Assembly (NCBI RefSeq): GCF_945906775.1
Contig: NZ_CAMDRE010000001.1
Span: forward strand, 3,038,001-3,102,000
Reading direction: 5' to 3'
Source: Citrobacter sp. Marseille-Q6884
Lineage (GTDB): Bacteria > Pseudomonadota > Gammaproteobacteria > Enterobacterales > Enterobacteriaceae
Length of the DNA stretch: 64,000 nucleotides
Positions 44,532 through 53,923 of the stretch are shown piece by piece. The position numbers were made by a program, and so were the translations under genes. Positions within the stretch are counted from its first letter, which is position 1, and every line of letters begins with the position of its first letter. The notes below the pieces were generated by a model. That model was not told where the DNA came from. It did no database searches and was given only the letters and a program-made list of their open reading frames with translations.

Positions 44532-44595
44532 TTTCTCATACGCTCATGCACCACTGGAAGATTGAAATGTCTCCCAGCACACATCGCCTGAAAGA

Positions 44596-44643
44596 CTAGT
44601 CAGGATGATGGTGGTGATGGTGATTAAATTGAGCGCGTGTCAT
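44596..44643 (-). CDS. hisL: his operon leader peptide
   Basis: A 15-residue peptide, MTRAQFN then six His then PD, ending in TAG. Six consecutive His codons (CAC CAT CAC CAC CAT CAT) sense charged tRNA-His. E. coli has seven His and Lys where this has Asn. Position between the promoter and attenuator fits exactly. Confidence 0.95.
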   Translation of the reverse strand: MTRAQFNHHHHHHPD

Positions 44644-44681
44644 AAATTTCTCGATGAATGGTTATTCATTTGATGTCTTTT

Positions 44682-44711
44682 AACCTAAACCACTTTAGTA
44701 ACAGAAAGCAA
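44682..44711 (-). promoter_or_regulatory. his operon promoter
   Basis: On the minus strand TTGCTT (44706-44711) and TAGGTT (44682-44687) are separated by 18 bases. They match the known E. coli/Salmonella his promoter, about 40 bases before the leader peptide. Confidence 0.85.
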
Positions 44712-44816
44712 GGGCTTTTTTTGATCATTAATTCATTTCATATTGATACTATAAATTGTCAGTCACCGTAGGCTGGCGTAGCCTTGCGTTATAGGCCAAC
44801 AGTCAGGAGAGAAGGC

Positions 44817-45635
44817 ATGAAAAAGGTCGCAATTGTCGGGTTAGGTTGGTTAGGCATGCCGTTAGCGATGTCGCTGGCGGCCAGAGGCTGGCAAGTCACC
44901 GGCAGCAAAACCACATTGGATGGGGTGGAAGCGGCCCGAATGAGCGGTATCGAGAGCTACTCGTTACGCCTGGAGCCTGAACTGGTCTGTGAGTCAGACG
45001 ATCTCGATGCGTTAATGGATGCCGATGCGCTGGTGATCACGCTCCCTGCGCGTCGCAGCGGTCCGGGAGAGGGATTTTATCTGCAGGCAATGCAGGAACT
45101 GGTCGATAGTGCGCTGGCGTATCGTATTCCGCGGATTATTTTTACCAGTTCGACGTCGGTCTATGGCGATGTACAGGGCACAGTGAAAGAGAACTCGCCG
45201 CGTAATCCGAACACGGAAAGTGGTCGCGTCCTGAAAGAGCTTGAGGACTGGCTACATAATTTGCCGGGAACGTCGGTCGATATTTTGCGCCTGGCGGGGC
45301 TGGTCGGGCCGGGAAGACATCCTGGTCGTTTTTTCGCGGGTAAGACGGCACCGGATGGGCAGCAGGGCGTCAATCTGGTGCATCTGGATGATGTTGTCTC
45401 TGCGATTGCCTTGCTGCTACAGGCACCTAAGGGGGGACACATCTATAATATATGTGCGCCCATGCATCCGGCGCGCAATGTGTTCTATCCTCAGATGGCG
45501 CGCTTGTTGGGTATGGAGCCCCCGACGTTCCGGGAGGGCGTGAATAAAGGGAAAGTCATCGATGGTAACCGAATCTGCAATGAGCTTGGGTTTGAGTACC
45601 AATATCCTGACCCACTGGTGATGCCGATGGAGTGA
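44817..45635 (+). CDS. yeeZ: NAD(P)-binding protein YeeZ
   Basis: Rossmann-fold, SDR-related protein of unknown substrate. Start at the ATG at 44817 with AGGAGAG upstream (44805-44811) gives 272 residues beginning MKKVAIVGLGWLGMP; the open frame extends further back without support. Glycine loop GLGWLG is at residues 8-13, FTSSTSVYG near 105, and LAGLVGPGRHPG further on. A catalytic YxxxK is not obvious. It overlaps nothing and precedes yeeY by about 40 bases. Confidence 0.92.
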   Translation: MKKVAIVGLGWLGMPLAMSLAARGWQVTGSKTTLDGVEAARMSGIESYSLRLEPELVCESDDLDALMDADALVITLPARRSGPGEGFYLQAMQELVDSALAYRIPRIIFTSSTSVYGDVQGTVKENSPRNPNTESGRVLKELEDWLHNLPGTSVDILRLAGLVGPGRHPGRFFAGKTAPDGQQGVNLVHLDDVVSAIALLLQAPKGGHIYNICAPMHPARNVFYPQMARLLGMEPPTFREGVNKGKVIDGNRICNELGFEYQYPDPLVMPME

Positions 45636-45676
45636 CACACCAGCAGAGTGCCGCTGTATACCGCCAGGGGGCGAGT

Positions 45677-46606
45677 ATGAAACCACTGCTGGATGTTCTG
45701 ATCATCCTCGATGCATTAGAGAAAGAGGGCAGCTTCGCGGCGGCGTCGGCAAAATTATTTAAGACGCCGTCGGCGCTGAGCTATACCGTGCATAAGCTGG
45801 AGAGCGATCTTAATATTCAACTTCTGGATCGTAGCGGGCACCGGGCCAAATTTACCCGAACCGGGCAGATGCTGCTGGAAAAGGGACGGGAGGTGCTCCA
45901 CACCGTCCGCGAACTCGAAAAACAGGCCATTAAACTTCATGAAGGTTGGGAGAATGAGCTGGTGATCGGCGTGGATGATACCTTTCCCTTTTCGCTTCTC
46001 GCGCCACTCATCGAATCTTTCTATCAACATCACAGCGTGACGCGCCTGAAATTTATCAACGGCGTACTGGGCAGTTCGTGGGATGCGCTTACGCAAGGGC
46101 GGGCTGATATTATTGTCGGCGCGATGCATGAGCCGCCTTCGGCGAGTGACTTTGGTTTTGCCCGTTTAGGCGATCTGGAGCAGGTCTTTGTTGTTGCCCC
46201 TCATCATCCACTGGCGCAGGAAGCAGAACCATTAAATCGCCGGACGATAAAACGGTTTCGCGCTATTGTCGTCGGGGATAATGCACATTCTGTAAATTTG
46301 TCGGGTTCTCAGTTAGTTGATGATCAAGAAGCCATTACCGTTTTCGATTTTAAAACCAAGCTGGAGTTGCAAATTAGCGGTCTGGGTTGCGGTTATATAC
46401 CGCGCTATCTGGCGCAGCGATTTTTGGACAGCGGGGCGCTTATTGAGAAGACAGTGGTCGCGCAGATTATCTTTGAACCCGTGTGGATTGGCTGGAATGA
46501 ACAGACCGCGGGTTTAGCAAGCGCCTGGTGGCGAGATGAAATTTTAGCAAATAGTGCTATCGCGGGGGTGTATGCAAATGCGGTTGCCGATAAATCAGGC
46601 AGTTAG
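45677..46606 (+). CDS. yeeY: LysR-family regulator YeeY
   Basis: Transcription regulator, 309 residues from the ATG at 45677 (MKPLLDVLIILDALEKEGSF). The N-terminal winged helix-turn-helix (about 1-65, SFAAASAKLFKTPSALSYTV as the recognition part) and a C-terminal effector domain (about 90-300) fit LysR. The start with GGGGCGAG upstream is preferred over a frame opening at 45632. The target genes are not known; plaP next door, in the same orientation but after a terminator, is one possible target. Confidence 0.92.
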   Translation: MKPLLDVLIILDALEKEGSFAAASAKLFKTPSALSYTVHKLESDLNIQLLDRSGHRAKFTRTGQMLLEKGREVLHTVRELEKQAIKLHEGWENELVIGVDDTFPFSLLAPLIESFYQHHSVTRLKFINGVLGSSWDALTQGRADIIVGAMHEPPSASDFGFARLGDLEQVFVVAPHHPLAQEAEPLNRRTIKRFRAIVVGDNAHSVNLSGSQLVDDQEAITVFDFKTKLELQISGLGCGYIPRYLAQRFLDSGALIEKTVVAQIIFEPVWIGWNEQTAGLASAWWRDEILANSAIAGVYANAVADKSGS

Positions 46607-46693
46607 TGAAAAATATTCTTTAACAGTTGTTTCATTCTCTTGTTATTTCTTACCGATTTAGTGCAAAATACGCCGCTTGCAAAAGATGACATT

Positions 46694-46727
46694 AACCGAC
46701 GTTTTAATACGCGTCGGTTATTTTTTT
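46694..46727 (+). terminator. Terminator between yeeY and plaP
   Basis: An 8-base stem, AACCGACG at 46694-46701 with CGTCGGTT at 46712-46719, a 10-base loop and seven T. Confidence 0.85.
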
Positions 46728-46875
46728 GCATCAAACCAATCATTCATAAAAGAGGCCGGGCTTCGTACCGGATAGATACTTACTAAAAACCGACAGTTGT
46801 TGTCGCTGAGGAATTTAAAAAAAATGGGGCAATTTTTTGCTTACGCGACGGTTTTCACCGTAAAGGGGAATGATC

Positions 46876-48234
46876 ATGTCGCATAACGTTACTCCAAACA
46901 CCTCTCGCGTGGAATTACGTAAAACACTTACGTTGGTTCCGGTTGTTATGATGGGCCTTGCCTATATGCAGCCGATGACGCTGTTCGATACTTTTGGTAT
47001 CGTTTCAGGCCTCACAGACGGTCACGTTCCGACGGCATATGCCTTCGCGCTGATCGCAATTCTGTTTACGGCGCTGAGCTACGGGAAGCTGGTACGTCGT
47101 TACCCTTCTGCAGGCTCTGCGTACACCTATGCCCAGAAATCCATTAGCCCGACCGTCGGCTTCATGGTGGGTTGGTCTTCTCTGCTCGACTATCTGTTCG
47201 CGCCGATGATCAACATTCTGCTGGCAAAAATTTACTTTGAAGCCCTGGTGCCTTCGATTCCGTCATGGGTATTTGTGATTGCACTCGTGGCGTTTATGAC
47301 GGCATTTAACCTGCGCAGCCTCAAATCCGTCGCTAACTTCAATACCGTTATTGTGGTGTTGCAGGTAGTACTGATTGCGGTCATTTTGGGTATGGTCGTT
47401 TACGGTGTGTTCGAAGGTGAAGGTGCCGGTACACTGGCCAGCTCACGTCCGTTCTGGTCTGGCGATGCACATGTTATTCCGATGATCACTGGTGCGACGA
47501 TTCTGTGCTTCTCCTTTACTGGTTTTGACGGCATCAGCAACCTGTCGGAAGAAACCAAGGATGCAGAGCGCGTGATCCCGCGTGCGATTTTCCTGACCGC
47601 GCTGATTGGTGGCCTGATCTTTATTGTCTCCACCTATCTGTTGCAGCTGTACTTCCCGGATATCTCTCGCTTCAAGGATCCGGATGCTTCTCAGCCTGAG
47701 ATTATGCTGTATGTTGCAGGTAAAGCGTTCCAGGTCGGTGCATTGATCTTCTCCACCATTACCGTACTGGCATCCGGTATGGCGGCGCATGCAGGCGTAG
47801 CGCGTCTGATGTACGTGATGGGTCGTGACGGCGTGTTCCCGAAAAGCTTCTTCGGGTATGTTCATCCAACCTGGCGTACCCCAGCGATGAACATTATCCT
47901 GGTGGGTGCGATTGCCCTGCTGGCAATCAACTTCGACCTGGTGATGGCAACGGCGCTGATTAACTTTGGTGCGCTGGTGGCGTTTACCTTCGTTAACCTG
48001 TCGGTGATCTCCCAGTTCTGGATCCGTGAGAAGCGTAACAAGACACTGAAAGACCACTTCCAGTATCTGTTCCTGCCGATGTGCGGTGCGCTGACCGTAG
48101 GTGCGCTGTGGGTCAACCTGGAAGAGAGCTCTATGGTTCTGGGTCTGATCTGGGCAGGTATCGGTCTGATTTATCTGGCGTGCGTGACCAAAAGCTTCCG
48201 CAACCCGGTACCACAGTACGAAGATGTTGCGTAA
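46876..48234 (+). CDS. plaP: Low-affinity putrescine importer PlaP
   Basis: APC-family amino acid/polyamine transporter (formerly yeeF) that imports putrescine with the proton gradient; linked to surface motility in E. coli. 452 residues from the ATG at 46876, placed about 7 bases after AAAGGGGA; an ATG two codons earlier is too close to that site. Twelve hydrophobic segments; the N-terminal unwound-helix motif region GLAYMQPMTLFDTFG and the FSFTGFDGISNLSEETKDAERVIPRA helix are APC hallmarks (seen from about 23 and 215). Confidence 0.95.
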   Translation: MSHNVTPNTSRVELRKTLTLVPVVMMGLAYMQPMTLFDTFGIVSGLTDGHVPTAYAFALIAILFTALSYGKLVRRYPSAGSAYTYAQKSISPTVGFMVGWSSLLDYLFAPMINILLAKIYFEALVPSIPSWVFVIALVAFMTAFNLRSLKSVANFNTVIVVLQVVLIAVILGMVVYGVFEGEGAGTLASSRPFWSGDAHVIPMITGATILCFSFTGFDGISNLSEETKDAERVIPRAIFLTALIGGLIFIVSTYLLQLYFPDISRFKDPDASQPEIMLYVAGKAFQVGALIFSTITVLASGMAAHAGVARLMYVMGRDGVFPKSFFGYVHPTWRTPAMNIILVGAIALLAINFDLVMATALINFGALVAFTFVNLSVISQFWIREKRNKTLKDHFQYLFLPMCGALTVGALWVNLEESSMVLGLIWAGIGLIYLACVTKSFRNPVPQYEDVA

Positions 48235-48274
48235 TAACTGACTATGCTGCGCCTGCTTGCCAGGCGCATCTTAT

Positions 48275-48301
48275 AAACCGGAGCACTGCTCCGGTTTTTT
48301 T
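48275..48301. terminator. Terminator between plaP and sbcB
   Basis: A 9-base stem (48275-48283 with 48289-48297), 5-base loop and T-run on the + strand; it lies between two convergent genes. Confidence 0.85.
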
Positions 48302-48312
48302 ACATCTGCGTT

Positions 48313-49737
48313 TTACACAATCTCTTCAGCGTATTGCCAGAGTGATTTCAGCAACATTAGCTTCTCTTTGTTATCAGCATACTGCTGACTCAGCATTTGC
48401 AGTTCATTGGCATAATGTTGCAAAAATTCCGGCGTGAAAACCTGACGACGATGTTCCAGCCAGCGCTGCTGTTCCGCCTCATCCAGGGTACCTGGGAAGT
48501 TACGGGCGCGATAGTTAAACAGCAGCTTTTCAATGCGCTTGTCTACGAAGGTAATATCCAGCGCCGGTAAATTGCGTGGGTCGGTTTCCAGAACGATTTT
48601 CATGGCGGCGCGGTCGGCATCGCTGAAAAAACCGTTATACAGCTGAGCATCCACGTTGTCGGACGGCGCAAAAGGCTCCGCCTCGGCAAAAATAGCGACC
48701 ACTTTATCGCGCACTTGCGGGTTTTCACGCAGGACTTTTAGGTTATCCAGACAAAGCTGACGGTTAATGCCGAGTCGATCCGCATCCTCCGGGCGCAGCG
48801 TATTGGCTTGCGCCAGAACAGGGCACTTATTGATGTGTACCAGTTTAACCGGCACAGCGGCATTATCCCCCAGGTCAGCTTTCGCAGTGTAAAGCCGCTC
48901 ACGCAGGGTGTCGCTATCCAGCTCCAGCAGGGGTGAGATATCACCGGCTAAATCGACCATGATAACCGCATTGCGATTCTCAGGGTGCCAGGCCAGCGGC
49001 GCGACCCAACTGGTGTTACCGCGCCATGCCCCGAACATGCCGGAGACATGCACCAAAGGCTTCATTTGCGGGACATCGATCAGCGCGGCCAGTTTGTGCT
49101 TGTTACGGTGGCTATAGAGATAGTCAAACAAGCGTGGCTGACGAGATTTAACCAACTGCGCCATCGCGATGGTCGCGTACACATCAGCCATCGCATCATG
49201 GGCGTTGGCATGTTCGATGCCGTTCGCTTTAGTTAAATGCTCCAGGCGAAAACTGGGTAAACCATCGTCATTTTCCGGCCAGTTAATTCCTTCAGGACGC
49301 AGGGCATAGCAGGCACGCATGACATCCAGTAAATCCCAACGAGAATTATCGTTCTGCCAGCTCCAGGCATAGGGATCGTAAAAATTGCGATAAAGGATAT
49401 TACGCGTCACTTCATCATCGAAACGCACATTGTTGTAACCCAGGATACAGGTTTTCGGTACGGTAAAAAGTGAGTGGATGCGTGCGGCAAAGGCGGCTTC
49501 GTTTTCTCCCTTTTCACGCGCTTCCTGGGGTGTAATGCCGGTGATCAGCACGGCTTCAGGTTGTGGCAGATAGTCGTCTGCAGGCTTGCAATAAAAGACT
49601 TCGGGTTCACCAATAATGTTGAAATCGCTATCCGTACGGATAGCCGCAAACTGCGCGGGTCTGTCCAGTGCCGGATGGGTACCAAAGGTCTCGTAATCGT
49701 GGAAGAGAAAAGTCGGAAGTTGCTTACCGTCAGTCAT
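48313..49737 (-). CDS. sbcB: Exodeoxyribonuclease I
   Basis: 3'-5' single-strand DNA exonuclease used in recombination and mismatch repair, stimulated by SSB. 474 residues. DEDD-family motifs: FHDYETFG with D14 and E16, GYNNVRFDDE (Exo II), and NAHDAMADVYAT (Exo III, His and Asp). The SH3-like and helical C-terminal parts are complete. Convergent with plaP; diverges from phsA. Confidence 0.97.
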   Translation of the reverse strand: MTDGKQLPTFLFHDYETFGTHPALDRPAQFAAIRTDSDFNIIGEPEVFYCKPADDYLPQPEAVLITGITPQEAREKGENEAAFAARIHSLFTVPKTCILGYNNVRFDDEVTRNILYRNFYDPYAWSWQNDNSRWDLLDVMRACYALRPEGINWPENDDGLPSFRLEHLTKANGIEHANAHDAMADVYATIAMAQLVKSRQPRLFDYLYSHRNKHKLAALIDVPQMKPLVHVSGMFGAWRGNTSWVAPLAWHPENRNAVIMVDLAGDISPLLELDSDTLRERLYTAKADLGDNAAVPVKLVHINKCPVLAQANTLRPEDADRLGINRQLCLDNLKVLRENPQVRDKVVAIFAEAEPFAPSDNVDAQLYNGFFSDADRAAMKIVLETDPRNLPALDITFVDKRIEKLLFNYRARNFPGTLDEAEQQRWLEHRRQVFTPEFLQHYANELQMLSQQYADNKEKLMLLKSLWQYAEEIV

Positions 49738-50136
49738 TGTTTAGTTATGTCCGGGATCAATTTAGCGCTCGTCTAAGAATACCAAAAATGCACGAGGTAA
49801 TCAGCAAAGCGATTATCCTTCCTGAGGAACGGTCGCATTAAAATTGAGATGAACAAATATTTATTAAAAATGGATTAATTATTTCAGCCCGCCAGAGAAA
49901 ATAACGGAAATAAATTATGTTGAAGTTCAGGTATTTTTAATGACCTGAGTGAGAACTATTATTGTTATTTTTACGGTTAACTGTTGTGTTCTGGAAGTTT
50001 TAAAAGTCTTTTATAAACAATGGGTTTTATTTCTTTGTATTTGCAGTGAAGCATTGTAATGAAATGTGAGTGAGGTTAAAAATTAATAATTTAAACGCCA
50101 TATAATTATTGGATATATCTAATAACAGGAGGTTAT
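49738..50136. other. AT-rich gap between sbcB and phsA
   Basis: 399 bases with no ORF or repeat. It must hold the promoters of sbcB (minus) and phsA (plus). A very strong ribosome site, AGGAGGTT at about 50127-50134, precedes phsA. I looked for an FNR box (TTGAT-N4-ATCAA) and found none convincing. In Salmonella the effector gene sopA lies at this place; no trace of it is visible. Confidence 0.6.
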
Positions 50137-52410
50137 ATGAGTATTAGTCGGCGTAATTTTTTGCGCGGAGTGGGGATTGGCTGCTCCGCTTGCGCAATAG
50201 GCAGTTTCCCACCTGGCGCACTGGCGCGAAATTCGCCCGAGAGCATTAAAGGCAAAACAGCGCTCACGCCAAGCTTGTGCGAAATGTGTTCTTTCCGCTG
50301 TCCCATTCAGGCGCAGGTCATTAATAATAAGACCGTTTTCATCCAGGGGAATCCCAATGCGCCTCAGCAGGGCACCCGGGTTTGCGCCCGAGGGGGCAGT
50401 GGTGTCAGTCTGGTGAACGACCCGCACCGTATTGTTAAACCGATGAAACGCACCGGACCTCGCGGCAGCGGAGAATGGCAGGTCATCAGCTGGCAGCAGG
50501 CTTACAAAGAAATTGCCGAAAAAATGGGGGCAATAAAAACGCAATATGGCCCACAGGGCGTTGTCTTCTCTTCCAAATCCGGCTCGCTTTCTGGCCATTT
50601 GTTTCAACTTGCTACGGCCTTTGGTTCACCCAATACCTTTACTCACGCCTCGACCTGTCCTGCCGGAAAATCCATTGCCGCTAAAGTGATGATGGGCGGC
50701 GATTTAGCCATGGACATTGCTAATACCCGTTATATGGTGTCTTTTGGGCATAACCTGTATGAAGGTATTGAAGTTGCCGATACGCATGAGCTGATGACCG
50801 CTCAGGAAAAGGGCGCGAAGATGGTCAGCTTCGATCCACGCTTGTCCGTATTTTCCAGTAAAGCGGATGAGTGGCATGCCATTAAGCCAGGGGGCGATTT
50901 ACCGGTACTCATGGCGATGTGTCACGTCATGATTAAAGAAAATCTGTATGACGCGGCATTCGTTGAACGCTACACCTCGGGATTTGCACAACTGGCGGAG
51001 GCGGTACAAGAGACCACGCCAGAATGGGCACAGACGCTTGCTGATGTCCCTGCTGATGTCATCGTTCGGGTCACCCGGGAAATGGCAGCCTGCGCGCCTC
51101 GCGCTATCGTCAGTCCTGGGCACCGCGCCACGTTTTCTCAGGAAGAGATCGACATGCGGCGGATGATTTTCACGCTCAATGTGCTGCTTGGAAACATTGA
51201 GCGCGAAGGTGGGCTGTACCAGAAAAAAGGAGCCGCTACCTACAACAAACTGGCAGGCGAAAATGTGGCTCCGGTGCTGGCAAAACCTGACGCCAAATTA
51301 CCGAAGCCCGCTGCGCAACGTATTGATATGGTTGCCCCACAGTTTAAATATATCGCCGCGGGCGGCGGGGTGGTACAGAGCATTATTGATGCTGTGCTAA
51401 ATCAGACGCCTTATCCCGTGAAGGGATGGATTATGTCCCGCCATAACCCATTCCAAACCGTTACCTGTCGTCCCGATCTGGTCAAAACCGTCGAACAGCT
51501 GGATCTGGTGGTCAGTTGCGATGTTTATTTAAGTGAAAGCGCCGCCTACGCCGACTATCTGTTACCCGAATGTACTTACCTGGAACGCGATGAAGAAGTC
51601 TCGGATATGTCCGGGTTGAATCCGGCTTATGCGCTGCGTCAGCAGGTGGTGGAGCCGATTGGCGACGCACGTCCGAGCTGGCAAATCTGGAAGGAACTTG
51701 GCGAACAGTTAGGACTGGGGAAATTCTATCCGTGGCAGGATATGCAGACGCGCCAGCTGTATCAGCTTAATGGCGATCATGCCCTGTCTGCGGAACTTCG
51801 TCAGAAAGGCTATCGGGAGTGGGGGGTACCGTTGTTGCTCCGCGAGCCTGAGCTTGTACGCCAGTTTACCGCCCGGTATCCCGGCGCCGTGGCTGCGGAC
51901 AGCGACGGCACCTATGGCGAGCAACTCCGCTTCAAATCCCCGTCAGGCAAAATCGAACTCTATTCCGAAGAGCTGGAGTCCTTACTGCCCGGCTACGGCA
52001 TTCCACGCGCCCGCAATTTCGCGCTTAAAGCTGACAGCGAACTCTATTTCATCCAGGGCAAAGTGGCTGTGCATACCAACGGTGCAACGCAATATGTTCC
52101 TTTGCTGAGTGAACTGATGTGGGATAACGCGGTATGGATACACCCGAAAACGGCAAAAGAAAAAGGGATTAAAAACGGCGACGATATCTGGCTGGAAAAT
52201 GCCACCGGAAAAGAGAAAGGCAAGGCGCTGGTCACGGCGGGTATTCGACCCGACACGCTGTTTGTTTACATGGGATTTGGCGCCAAGGCAGGGGCCAAAA
52301 CGGCTGCGACAACGCATGGCATTCATTGCGGTAATTTACTGCCGCATGTGACCAGCCCGGTTTCCGGTACGGTGGTCCACACCTCAGGCGTCACGCTGAG
52401 TCGGGCATAA
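50137..52410 (+). CDS. phsA: Thiosulfate reductase molybdopterin subunit
   Basis: Periplasmic catalytic subunit that reduces thiosulfate to sulfite and H2S in anaerobic respiration. 757 residues. A Tat signal is at the N-terminus (SRRNFLRG, RR at 5-6; cleavage about ALA at 30). The 4Fe-4S ligands are C48, C51, C55 and C83. The molybdenum ligand is C174 in STCPAGK. DMSO-reductase family features continue to the C-terminal MPT-binding domain (HTNGATQYVPL). Very close, from memory, to Salmonella PhsA. First gene of phsABC. Confidence 0.96.
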   Translation: MSISRRNFLRGVGIGCSACAIGSFPPGALARNSPESIKGKTALTPSLCEMCSFRCPIQAQVINNKTVFIQGNPNAPQQGTRVCARGGSGVSLVNDPHRIVKPMKRTGPRGSGEWQVISWQQAYKEIAEKMGAIKTQYGPQGVVFSSKSGSLSGHLFQLATAFGSPNTFTHASTCPAGKSIAAKVMMGGDLAMDIANTRYMVSFGHNLYEGIEVADTHELMTAQEKGAKMVSFDPRLSVFSSKADEWHAIKPGGDLPVLMAMCHVMIKENLYDAAFVERYTSGFAQLAEAVQETTPEWAQTLADVPADVIVRVTREMAACAPRAIVSPGHRATFSQEEIDMRRMIFTLNVLLGNIEREGGLYQKKGAATYNKLAGENVAPVLAKPDAKLPKPAAQRIDMVAPQFKYIAAGGGVVQSIIDAVLNQTPYPVKGWIMSRHNPFQTVTCRPDLVKTVEQLDLVVSCDVYLSESAAYADYLLPECTYLERDEEVSDMSGLNPAYALRQQVVEPIGDARPSWQIWKELGEQLGLGKFYPWQDMQTRQLYQLNGDHALSAELRQKGYREWGVPLLLREPELVRQFTARYPGAVAADSDGTYGEQLRFKSPSGKIELYSEELESLLPGYGIPRARNFALKADSELYFIQGKVAVHTNGATQYVPLLSELMWDNAVWIHPKTAKEKGIKNGDDIWLENATGKEKGKALVTAGIRPDTLFVYMGFGAKAGAKTAATTHGIHCGNLLPHVTSPVSGTVVHTSGVTLSRA

Positions 52411-52424
52411 GCAAGGAGAACGTT

Positions 52425-53003
52425 ATGAATCACTCAACAAACCCTTATGTCATGCTGCATGACGAGAAGCGCTGTATTGGCTGCCAGGCGTGTACCGTTG
52501 CCTGCAAGGTTCTTAATGATGTACCGGAGGGATACAGCCGCCTGCAGGTGCAGATCCGTTCACCGGAAAAGGAACCTGAGGTCCTGTCTCACTTTCAGTT
52601 TGTCCGTGTGTCCTGCCAGCATTGTGAAGATGCGCCGTGCGTCAGTGTCTGCCCAACCGGCGCCTCTTTCCGTGATGAAAATGGCATCGTGCAAGTGGAT
52701 AAATCCCGCTGTATTGGGTGTGACTATTGCGTCGCTGCATGTCCATTCCATGTTCGCTACCTGAATCCGCAAACGGGAGTGGCCGACAAATGCAACTTTT
52801 GTTCCGATACCCGTCTGGACGACGGTCAGTCACCCGCTTGTGTTTCTGTTTGTCCAACGGATGCGTTGAAATTCGGTCGTCGTGACGACCCTGAGATACA
52901 GCACTGGATCAGTCAAAAAGAGGTTTACCGGCAGGAGGACAAACGAAGTGGTGCGGTGAGTCTGTATCGGCGTAAAGAGATCCATCAGGAGGAAAATGTA
53001 TGA
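52425..53003 (+). CDS. phsB: Thiosulfate reductase iron-sulfur subunit
   Basis: Electron-transfer protein with four cysteine groups for 4Fe-4S clusters: C17/20/23/27 (CIGCQACTVAC), CQHCEDAPCVSVC, CIGCDYCVAAC and CNFCSDTR...CVSVC. 192 residues, no signal peptide, so it is carried out with PhsA. It links the quinol-oxidising PhsC to PhsA. It overlaps phsC by 4 bases. Confidence 0.95.
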   Translation: MNHSTNPYVMLHDEKRCIGCQACTVACKVLNDVPEGYSRLQVQIRSPEKEPEVLSHFQFVRVSCQHCEDAPCVSVCPTGASFRDENGIVQVDKSRCIGCDYCVAACPFHVRYLNPQTGVADKCNFCSDTRLDDGQSPACVSVCPTDALKFGRRDDPEIQHWISQKEVYRQEDKRSGAVSLYRRKEIHQEENV

Positions 53004-53767
53004 ATTCTATCTGGGGAGCAGAGCTTAACTATGCGCCAGACTACTGGCCGTTGTGGCTTATCTATGCGGGTGTTCTCATCCTGTTAATGATTGTGGGACT
53101 GGTCATGCACGCGCTGTTACGTCGAATGCTGGCCCCTAAAACTGCGGCCGGAGAAGAACATCGTGATTACCTTTATTCGTTAGCGGTTCGTCGCTGGCAC
53201 TGGGGTAATGCGTTGTTATTTATCCTGCTCCTGCTGAGCGGCTTGTTTGGCCACTTCTCTGTCGGACCAGTGGCGTTGATGGTGCAGGTACATACCTGGT
53301 GCGGCTTTGCATTACTGGCCTTCTGGGTTGGCTTTGTGCTGATAAACGCCACCAGCGGAAACGGTTGCCACTATCGCGTGAGGTTTAATGGGCTCATCTC
53401 ACGCTGCTTGCTGCAGACGCGTTTTTATCTGTATGGGATCATGAAAGGCGAGGCGCATCCTTTTGCGGCGACGGCAGAGAGTAAATTTAACCCTCTGCAG
53501 CAACTGGCCTATCTGGCCATCATGTATCTCCTGGTGCCGTTGTTAATCATCACCGGTTTGCTGTGTCTTTACCCGCAGGTTGTCGGCACAGGCCCGATAA
53601 TGTTAGTGCTGCATATGGCATTAGCCATCGTGGGCATCCTGTTTATTTGCGCACATATTTACCTGTGCACTCTGGGTGACACCCCAGGGCAAATCTTTCG
53701 CAGCATGATCGATGGTTACCACCGCCATCGTAGCCATCACGCCGAGACTGCGCCGAGGAAAGGCTAA
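53000..53767 (+). CDS. phsC: Thiosulfate reductase cytochrome b subunit
   Basis: Membrane anchor and quinol dehydrogenase of the Phs complex, 255 residues with about five hydrophobic segments (near 15-40, 65-90, 95-120, 175-200, 205-230). Histidines in RRWHWGN, VQVHTWCGF and ICAHIYLCT are likely haem b ligands. Coupled to phsB by a GTATGA-type overlap. Ends the operon. Confidence 0.94.
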   Translation: MNSIWGAELNYAPDYWPLWLIYAGVLILLMIVGLVMHALLRRMLAPKTAAGEEHRDYLYSLAVRRWHWGNALLFILLLLSGLFGHFSVGPVALMVQVHTWCGFALLAFWVGFVLINATSGNGCHYRVRFNGLISRCLLQTRFYLYGIMKGEAHPFAATAESKFNPLQQLAYLAIMYLLVPLLIITGLLCLYPQVVGTGPIMLVLHMALAIVGILFICAHIYLCTLGDTPGQIFRSMIDGYHRHRSHHAETAPRKG

Positions 53768-53923
53768 CAGGAAGTGTAATTTCCTCTTCAGACTTATCTG
53801 ATACGATCAACTTACAGCAAGAAAATGTGCCTTATGTCACATTTTCTTGCAATTTATCCATGTTTGTTCGTCAGAACTTCCGTAAAAAGAACGGCTATTT
53901 CTCCTATTCCTGAGGACATGCTG

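Noticed and set aside
44596..44643. GTG/ATG-rich triplet repeat as a satellite
   Set aside because: It is the His-codon run of the his leader peptide read on the other strand.
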